Shown here: positions 57,598 to 64,000 of the stretch, piece by piece
How positions within the stretch are numbered: the first letter of the stretch is position 1
Layout: the number at the start of each line of letters is the position of its first letter
Origin: Humibacillus sp. DSM 29435
Lineage (GTDB): Bacteria > Actinomycetota > Actinomycetes > Actinomycetales > Dermatophilaceae
Direction of reading: 5' to 3'
Assembly (NCBI RefSeq): GCF_001758225.1
Contig: NZ_MAST01000004.1
Location: forward strand, 1 to 64,000
DNA: 64,000 nt
Notes under the pieces: model-generated
Told to the model about the DNA's origin: nothing
The model's input: the letters and a program-made list of their open reading frames with translations, nothing else
Database searches by the model: none
Position numbers and translations under genes: made by a program

Positions 57598-58907
57598 CGG
57601 GCGCCGAGCGACTCAGCGGCCTCGACGCCGGAGCGGCAACCGTCCTCGTGGAAGCCCCAGCCGAGGTGCGCCCCGGCGAAGGCCAGGCGGTCGCCCCCGC
57701 CCTGTCGCAGGCGGGCCGCGGCGGCCACGGCATCCGTCGTGAAGATCGGGTGGTCGTAGGTCATCCGGGCGATGACGGTGGCCGGGTCGACGTGGCCCTC
57801 CGGGTTGAGCGTGACGACGTGGTCGTCAGCGCCTTCGATGCCGTGCAGCCGGTTCATCCAGTAGCTGACCATCACGTCGGGCGCCGGGGCGTCGCAGGCG
57901 GTCATGCGGTAGTTCCACGACGCCTTCGCTCGCTGGGCGCTGGGCAGCACCGAGCTGTCACGGTGCAGCCAGGTCGGGTTGCGCGAGTAGCGGATGGCAG
58001 CGAGGTCGGTCTTCTCGTCAGGGGTCGCGTCGGCGAGCAGGTCGAGGGCCTGGTCTGCGTGGGTGGCGACGACGGCCTTGTCGAACGTTCGGTCGGGCGC
58101 GCCCTCGACGCGCACGTCGACCCCGTCGGCGTGCCGCGTCACAGCCTGGACGCGGCTCTGCCGGCGCACGTCGCCCAGACGCTCGACGAGCTTGTCGACG
58201 TAGGTGGCCGAGCCGCCGGTGACCGTTCGCCACGTCGGAGAACCGCCGACGGTGAGCATGCCGTGGTGGTCGAGGAAGCGGAAGAGGTGGCGGGCCGGGT
58301 AGGAGGCGGCGTCGAGGTCACCGCACGACCAGACGCAGGCCACGAGCGGCACGGCGAAGTGGCGCACGAAGTAGGTCGAGAACTTCTGGGCAGCGAGGAA
58401 CTCGCCCCAGGTGGGGTCGGTCGACTCGTCGGCCAGCAGGCTGCGGGCCGCCTTGTGAAAGCGGGGCACCTCGGTGAGCAGACGAACAAAACGCGGGTCG
58501 GCGGCCCGCCACGGCTGGGCGAACATCGCGCCGGCCCCTCGGCCCCCGGCGTACTGCAGACCGCAGCCCGCACAGGCGATGCTCATGCTCATCTCGGTGG
58601 GCTGGGTGGGCACGTCGAGCTCGGCGAAGAGGCGCAGCAGGTGCGGGTAGGTGCGCTCGTTGTGCACGATGAAGCCGCTGTCGATGCGCAGCGCCCGCCC
58701 GGCCGACGTGACGTCGTGGGTGTGGGCGTGGCCACCGATGCGGTCATCGGCCTCGAAGAGGGTGACCTCGTGGGTGCGACTCAGCACATGCGCAGCCGTG
58801 AGCCCCGAGATGCCGGCGCCGATGACTGCGACCGTGGGCCGACCGGTCGGTGTCTGCCCGGCCGCGGTAGCGGTAGCGGTGTCCTCCGGTGGGGGCGTGC
58901 TGCTCAC
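57591..58907 (-). CDS. FAD-dependent oxidoreductase (amine-oxidase-like)
   Basis: 438 residues from ATG at 58907. The FAD-binding TVAVIGAGISGLTAAHVLS and FEADDRIGGHAHTHDV are textbook; FIVHNERTYPHLLRLFAELD follows, and the C-terminal GDRLAFAGAHLGWGFHEDGC motif closes the FAD site. Belongs to the group next to DUF1365 and CFA synthase. First gene of the light/lipid operon on this strand; its promoter (TTGACA, 18 bases, TACGCT) lies at 59074-59103 and is covered by direct repeats. Confidence 0.93.
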   Translation of the reverse strand: MSSTPPPEDTATATAAGQTPTGRPTVAVIGAGISGLTAAHVLSRTHEVTLFEADDRIGGHAHTHDVTSAGRALRIDSGFIVHNERTYPHLLRLFAELDVPTQPTEMSMSIACAGCGLQYAGGRGAGAMFAQPWRAADPRFVRLLTEVPRFHKAARSLLADESTDPTWGEFLAAQKFSTYFVRHFAVPLVACVWSCGDLDAASYPARHLFRFLDHHGMLTVGGSPTWRTVTGGSATYVDKLVERLGDVRRQSRVQAVTRHADGVDVRVEGAPDRTFDKAVVATHADQALDLLADATPDEKTDLAAIRYSRNPTWLHRDSSVLPSAQRAKASWNYRMTACDAPAPDVMVSYWMNRLHGIEGADDHVVTLNPEGHVDPATVIARMTYDHPIFTTDAVAAAARLRQGGGDRLAFAGAHLGWGFHEDGCRSGVEAAESLGARW

Positions 58908-59073
58908 CGAGTCCTCCTGAGGTGGTTCGTTCGTGGTGGTGATGGCCGGCGACCGGTTGATCGGCGACAGCGGAGGTTCGGTGCGGACCGCCGTGCAGAT
59001 TGGACCGGATGTCGCGAACGGTGAGCTCTCACACGCGTGGAGACCGGCATCCGGTTGTCCATCGACCTTCTAC

Positions 59074-59109
59074 AGCGTAGGGTCGGTGTCTAAGGTTTGT
59101 CAAAGGTTT
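59074..59109 (-). promoter_or_regulatory. Promoter of FAD-photolyase operon with two 11-bp repeats
   Basis: On the minus strand TTGACA (59098-59103), 18 bases, then TACGCT (59074-59079). Over the -35 lie two 11-bp direct repeats, GTCTAAGGTTT and GTCAAAGGTTT on the plus strand (59088-59109), one mismatch apart. LitR/CarH proteins bind 11-bp direct repeats and block RNA polymerase in the dark, so this is a candidate operator. It also lies 10 bases before the SRPBCC start. Confidence 0.65.
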
Positions 59110-59118
59110 GGAGAACCC

Positions 59119-59547
59119 ATGGAGATCGTCCGAACGGTGACCGTCGACCGGTCCATCGACCAGGTCTGGGGCTACCTCAGCGACTTCACGCACACGACCG
59201 ACTGGGACCCGGGCACGGTGCGTACCGAGCGCACCTCGGGTGACGGCGGCGTCGGTACCCGCTACCACAACGTCTCGAAGTTTCTGGGGCGTCAGACCGA
59301 GCTGGACTACCAGGTCGACGAGTTCACCCCGAACGAGAAGCTCGCCCTACGCGGTGAGAACGCGACCGTCGTGGCCCACGACACGATGACCCTCTCGGGC
59401 TCGGCAGAACGCACCACGGTGACCTACCGGGCCGCCTTCGAGTTCAAGGGGATCGCCAAGCTGGTCGCGCCCCTGCTCGCCCCCGCGCTGCGCAGGCTCG
59501 GCGACGAGGCCGAGGCCGGGTTGCGTGAGGCGCTCACGCAGCTCTGA
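59119..59547 (+). CDS. SRPBCC-family (polyketide cyclase/START-like) protein
   Basis: 142 residues from ATG at 59119 behind GGAG. MEIVRTVTVDRSIDQVWGYL and VWGYLSDFTHTTDWDPGTVR fit the opening of the SRPBCC fold, with RYHNVSKFLGRQTELDYQV and GIAKLVAPLLAPALRRLGDE closing helix. Ligand unknown, likely a hydrophobic molecule. Its start is next to the repeats that cover the divergent promoter, so light control by LitR is likely for it too. The following gene, litR, is 100 bases downstream, after a short tandem repeat. Confidence 0.88.
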   Translation: MEIVRTVTVDRSIDQVWGYLSDFTHTTDWDPGTVRTERTSGDGGVGTRYHNVSKFLGRQTELDYQVDEFTPNEKLALRGENATVVAHDTMTLSGSAERTTVTYRAAFEFKGIAKLVAPLLAPALRRLGDEAEAGLREALTQL

Positions 59548-59560
59548 GGGCCCTGGGGCC

Positions 59561-59600
59561 AGCGGCACCCAGCGGCATTCAGCGGCATTCAGCGGCATTC
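59561..59600 (+). repeat. Four 10-bp tandem units before litR
   Basis: AGCGGCACCC then three AGCGGCATTC copies, 10 bases each. They lie between the SRPBCC and litR genes. Not palindromic. May simply be slippage; no role seen. Confidence 0.85.
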
Positions 59601-59647
59601 ATCGGCAGAGGCGGCCGACCCAGGGACCGAGATGGAGGGAGCAGTCG

Positions 59648-60625
59648 GTGTTCACGATCAAGCGCGCGGCGGAGATGACGGGCATCAGCGTGGCCACGCT
59701 GCGGGCCTGGGAGCGCCGCTACGGCGTGGTGCATCCCCAGCGCTCCGACGGCGGCTACCGGCTCTACTCCGACGGCGACGTGAGAGCGCTCGCGATCATG
59801 AACTCCCTCGTCAACGAGGGCTGGTCAGCCAAGGAGGCAGCGGCCGAGACGCTCGCGCGGCTGTCGAACGACACGCTGACCACCGACGGGCCGTGGGAAC
59901 CCGGGCTGCCGTCGCCGCCACGCCGGGCCGAGGCTCCCGACCAGATGGCGTCGGCGCGCGTCGATGGTTACGCCGGCCTGCCGGCCTCCACCGTCTTCAC
60001 CTCGTTCACCGAGGACACGGAGGCCTTCGTCGACGCCGCTCGCCGACTCGACGTCAACGCCATCACCGCGGTGCTCGACTCGAGGTTCGCCGTGGGCCGC
60101 TTCGAGACGGTCGTCGACGACTGGCTCATGCCGGCGCTCCAACGCGTCGGAGAGGCCTGGGCCGACGGACGCATCAGCGTGGCCGGTGAGCACCTCGTCT
60201 CGTACGCCGTGCAGGGCAGGCTCTCGGCGGCCTACGAGGCGGCGTCCAACCTCGGCTCCGGCCCGGTCGTCATCGTCGGGCTGGCGCCCGGAGCCCACCA
60301 TGAGCTCGGACTGCTGGCCTTTGCCGTCGCCGCTCGCCGCTCGGGCTTCGCCACCGTCTACGTCGGGGCCGACCTGCCGGCCGACGACTGGGTCGGCGCC
60401 GTGACGACCAGGGGTGCGGCGGCCGTGGTCATGGCTGTGCCTCGCGAGATCGATATCGCGGCGACCGGAGTCATCGCCGACCGTCTGCGCGCGGCCTATC
60501 CGCGACTGGTGATCGGTATCGGTGGCCGTCAGCAGGGCGCCATCGGGTCGGGCTGTGTGCACCTCGGCCACGGAATCGGCTCTGCCGTCACCGAGCTCGT
60601 GCGCAGGGTGCGCGTCCCCGCGTGA
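59648..60625 (+). CDS. litR: LitR/CarH-type B12-dependent light-sensing MerR repressor
   Basis: 325 residues, GTG at 59648 behind GGAGGGAG. MerR-type DNA-binding domain: FTIKRAAEMTGISVATLRAW, then RYGVVHPQRSDGGYRLYSDG. The B12-binding part shows W-x9-EH (WADGRISVAGEH), where the Trp and Glu-His sit over adenosylcobalamin in CarH, and GLAPGAHHELGLLAFAVAAR (a CarH-like P-G-x-x-H-x-x-G axial-His motif), then FATVYVGADLPADDWV. In the dark the AdoCbl-bound tetramer represses; light breaks it. Overlaps cobK by 4 bases. Confidence 0.92.
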   Translation: MFTIKRAAEMTGISVATLRAWERRYGVVHPQRSDGGYRLYSDGDVRALAIMNSLVNEGWSAKEAAAETLARLSNDTLTTDGPWEPGLPSPPRRAEAPDQMASARVDGYAGLPASTVFTSFTEDTEAFVDAARRLDVNAITAVLDSRFAVGRFETVVDDWLMPALQRVGEAWADGRISVAGEHLVSYAVQGRLSAAYEAASNLGSGPVVIVGLAPGAHHELGLLAFAVAARRSGFATVYVGADLPADDWVGAVTTRGAAAVVMAVPREIDIAATGVIADRLRAAYPRLVIGIGGRQQGAIGSGCVHLGHGIGSAVTELVRRVRVPA

Positions 60626-61386
60626 ACCCAACCTTCGCGAGCTCTTCGCCCCGGGTCCTCGTGCTCGGGGGGACGGGCGAGGCGCGGTCGCTCGCCGCAG
60701 TGCTCGTGGGGGAGGGGTGGTCGGTGGTCTCGAGTCTGGCGGGGCGGGTCTCGGCGCCTGCGCTACCGGTGGGGGAGCTGCGCACCGGTGGGTTCGGAGG
60801 GGTTGAGGGCCTGATGGTCTACCTTGCCGCTGAACCGATCGCCGCGGTCGTCGACGCGACGCACCCGTTCGCCGCGAACATCACCGCGCACGCAGCCCAG
60901 GCGGCGACGGCATCCGGTGTGCCGCTGCTTCGGCTGCAACGGCCCGGCTGGTCGACGCACGAGCTCGCCTCGACGTTCCACTGGGTCGACTCCGTGGGCG
61001 AGGCCCGAGTCGCCGCCGAACCCCACCGCCGGCCGTTCCTCACCACGGGGCGTCAACAGCTGCACGAGTTCGCCGGCTGGCACGACCGCTACGTGCTCGC
61101 GCGCGTCGTAGACCCGCCCGACTGGGTGGTTCCGGCGACGTGGGAGGTGCTGCGGGCGCGGGGGCCCTACACGCACGCCGCCGAGCTCGACCTCATGTCG
61201 AGCCGGGCCATCGACGTGCTCGTCACGAAGGACTCCGGCGGGCCTCTCACCGAGGCCAAGCTGCGGGCCGCCACCGATCTCGACGTCGCCGTGGTGGTCG
61301 TGCGCCGCCCCGCCCTGCCCACGGGCCTGGTCGTCGTCGACACCGTCGGGGCCGCCCGTGACTGGCTGCAGCGCCTCCCGCCGTAG
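60622..61386 (+). CDS. cobK: Precorrin-6A reductase (CobK/CbiJ)
   Basis: 254 residues, GTG overlapping the litR stop (GTGA). VLVLGGTGEARSLAAVLVGE is the CobK opening, AAVVDATHPFAANITAHAAQ the family motif, and LVTKDSGGPLTEAKLRAATD the C-terminal signature. It reduces precorrin-6A in B12 synthesis using NADPH. Other cob genes are not in the window. Coupling of a B12-synthesis gene to the B12-using photoreceptor suggests control of cofactor supply and sensing in one operon. Confidence 0.93.
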   Translation: MNPTFASSSPRVLVLGGTGEARSLAAVLVGEGWSVVSSLAGRVSAPALPVGELRTGGFGGVEGLMVYLAAEPIAAVVDATHPFAANITAHAAQAATASGVPLLRLQRPGWSTHELASTFHWVDSVGEARVAAEPHRRPFLTTGRQQLHEFAGWHDRYVLARVVDPPDWVVPATWEVLRARGPYTHAAELDLMSSRAIDVLVTKDSGGPLTEAKLRAATDLDVAVVVVRRPALPTGLVVVDTVGAARDWLQRLPP

Positions 61387-61501
61387 CCTGCCGCGGGTGG
61401 CCCTCATCGGTGGTCAGCTTTGGCGGTTGCCCTCAGGTTCCGATAGACATGGGTCGGCAGGCGCGTCGAGGCGCCCGCCGAGGGAAGGGGAGAGTCTGCG
61501 C

Positions 61502-62331
61502 ATGGCTGCCGACGAGGGCATCGTGCAGGTCTTCTTCCTGTCTGACAGCACCGGCATCAGCGCCGAAACCATGGGCAACGCCCTTCTGATCCACTTCTCG
61601 CAGCTGCGGTTCGAGCGAAGGCTCATCCCCTTCATCGCCAGTGTCGCCGAAGCCCGCCGGGTGGTGGCCGTGCTCGACGAGGCCGCCGACGGTCCGGGTA
61701 TGGCGATCGCCTTCACGACGGCCGCCACCGACGAGATCCGTGAGGTGCTGCTCACCACCCGTTGCCCGGTCATCGACTTCTTCGAACTGCACATGTCGCG
61801 GGTCGAGTCGGTATTCGGGGTCACGGCCGAGCGCTCCATCGCGAAGCTGCACGGTGTCGGCGACGTGCAGCGCTACAACGCGCGCATGTCCGCGATCGAG
61901 TACGCCATCGAGCACGACGACGGCCAGAGCCTGCGGGCCCTCGACAAGGCCGACGTCGTCCTGGTGGCGCCCTCACGGTGCGGCAAGACCCCCACCACGA
62001 TGTACCTCGCGCTGCAGCACGGCCTCTTCGTGGCCAACTACCCGCTCGTCGAGGAGGATCTCGATGCCTCCGAGCTGCCCCGCCCGGTGCGTCACCTGCG
62101 CGAGCGGTGCATCGGCATCCTCGCCGACGCGAAGCGGCTCTCAGAGGTGCGTCAGGCTCGCCGGCCCAACTCGCGCTACGCCTCGATGGAGCAGTGCCGG
62201 TTCGAGCTGCGGCAGGCCGAGGCCATGTATCACGCGAACCGTATACCGGTCATCAACTCGACGACGCGGTCGGTCGAAGAGATGTCGACCCTGATCATCC
62301 AGATCCTCCAGTCACGAACGAAGGACAGGTC

Positions 62332-62335
<4 letters not shown>
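61502..62335 (+). CDS. ppsR: PEP synthase regulatory protein (PPDK-type kinase/pyrophosphorylase, DUF299)
   Basis: 277 residues from ATG at 61502. Opens [40 protein letters not shown] near residue 155 is the P-loop-like motif of the family; [20 protein letters not shown] and [17 protein letters not shown] close it. The protein switches PEP synthase on and off by ADP-dependent phosphorylation and Pi-dependent dephosphorylation. Its stop overlaps the ppsA start (ATGA), the expected arrangement. Confidence 0.93.

Positions 62336-64000
<1,665 letters not shown>

Noticed and set aside
60550-60650. Cobalamin riboswitch before cobK
   Set aside because: cobK overlaps litR and no leader exists; no B12-box-like sequence was found upstream of litR either.

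Overview
The window looks like chromosome of a high-GC actinobacterium of the order Micrococcales, most likely Intrasporangiaceae (Janibacter/Knoellia/Tetrasphaera relatives). This is judged from codon use, frequent GTG starts, a DUF222/HNH (13E12-type) gene, a DUF2853 gene and a LitR/CarH light-regulation cluster. It is an inference from gene content; no 16S or tRNA gene is present.

Layout. 1-9 kb is an accessory-looking stretch: a truncated IS110 transposase, a ribbon-helix-helix/MazF toxin-antitoxin pair with a long perfect operator palindrome, a PIN-domain toxin candidate, three GNAT acetyltransferases (one broken by two frameshifts), an S41-type protease, an ArsR regulator, a methyltransferase and a DinB protein. 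9-29 kb is ordinary chromosome: LysE exporter, ArsR-VOC pair, ABC exporter with a NarL-type two-component system, glutamine amidotransferase, aldehyde dehydrogenase, BtuF-like protein, MFS pump with TetR regulator, AI-2E family permease, NAD-binding protein, a DUF3800 protein, a Tat-exported beta-propeller-like protein, DUF2853 and a histidine phosphatase.

29.9-48.4 kb is the most interesting part: a fluoride-response island. Five sequences match the fluoride (crcB-motif) riboswitch aptamer. Each lies directly upstream of a transcription unit: a universal stress protein, a pair of MutS-like ATPases, an enolase N-terminal remnant coupled to an MFS transporter, a six-subunit Ehr/hydrogenase-4-like membrane complex (hycD-hycP-hycQ-hycE-NuoB-like-HyfB-like), and a second, paralogous MutS-like ATPase pair. 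The complex lacks the Ni-Fe cysteines in its large subunit and also every proximal Fe-S ligand in its NuoB-like subunit, while keeping its ion-channel subunits. Both MutS-like pairs lack mismatch-recognition domains and carry Asn-Glu instead of Asp-Glu in Walker B. No CrcB/Fluc or CLC-F fluoride exporter is visible in the window. A DUF211 gene and a VIT/CCC1-like gene at the end of the island are each frameshifted.

48.7-64 kb returns to core chromosome: a DUF222/HNH protein, an ArgO/LysE exporter, a small secreted protein, then a light- and lipid-stress cluster. One strand carries an FAD oxidoreductase, DUF1365, a cyclopropane-fatty-acid-synthase-like methyltransferase, a DNA photolyase, a CPBP protease and an SDR-TspO fusion. 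Divergent from these are an SRPBCC protein, a LitR/CarH B12 photoreceptor repressor, cobK (B12 synthesis, overlapping litR), the PEP-synthase regulator and the start of ppsA. Two 11-bp direct repeats overlapping a TTGACA promoter in the divergent gap are a good candidate LitR operator.

A 9-mer, CGGATGCCG, occurs at least 25 times on the two strands. It is dense in the core regions and rare in 1-9 kb and 29-48.8 kb, which supports these two segments being acquired.
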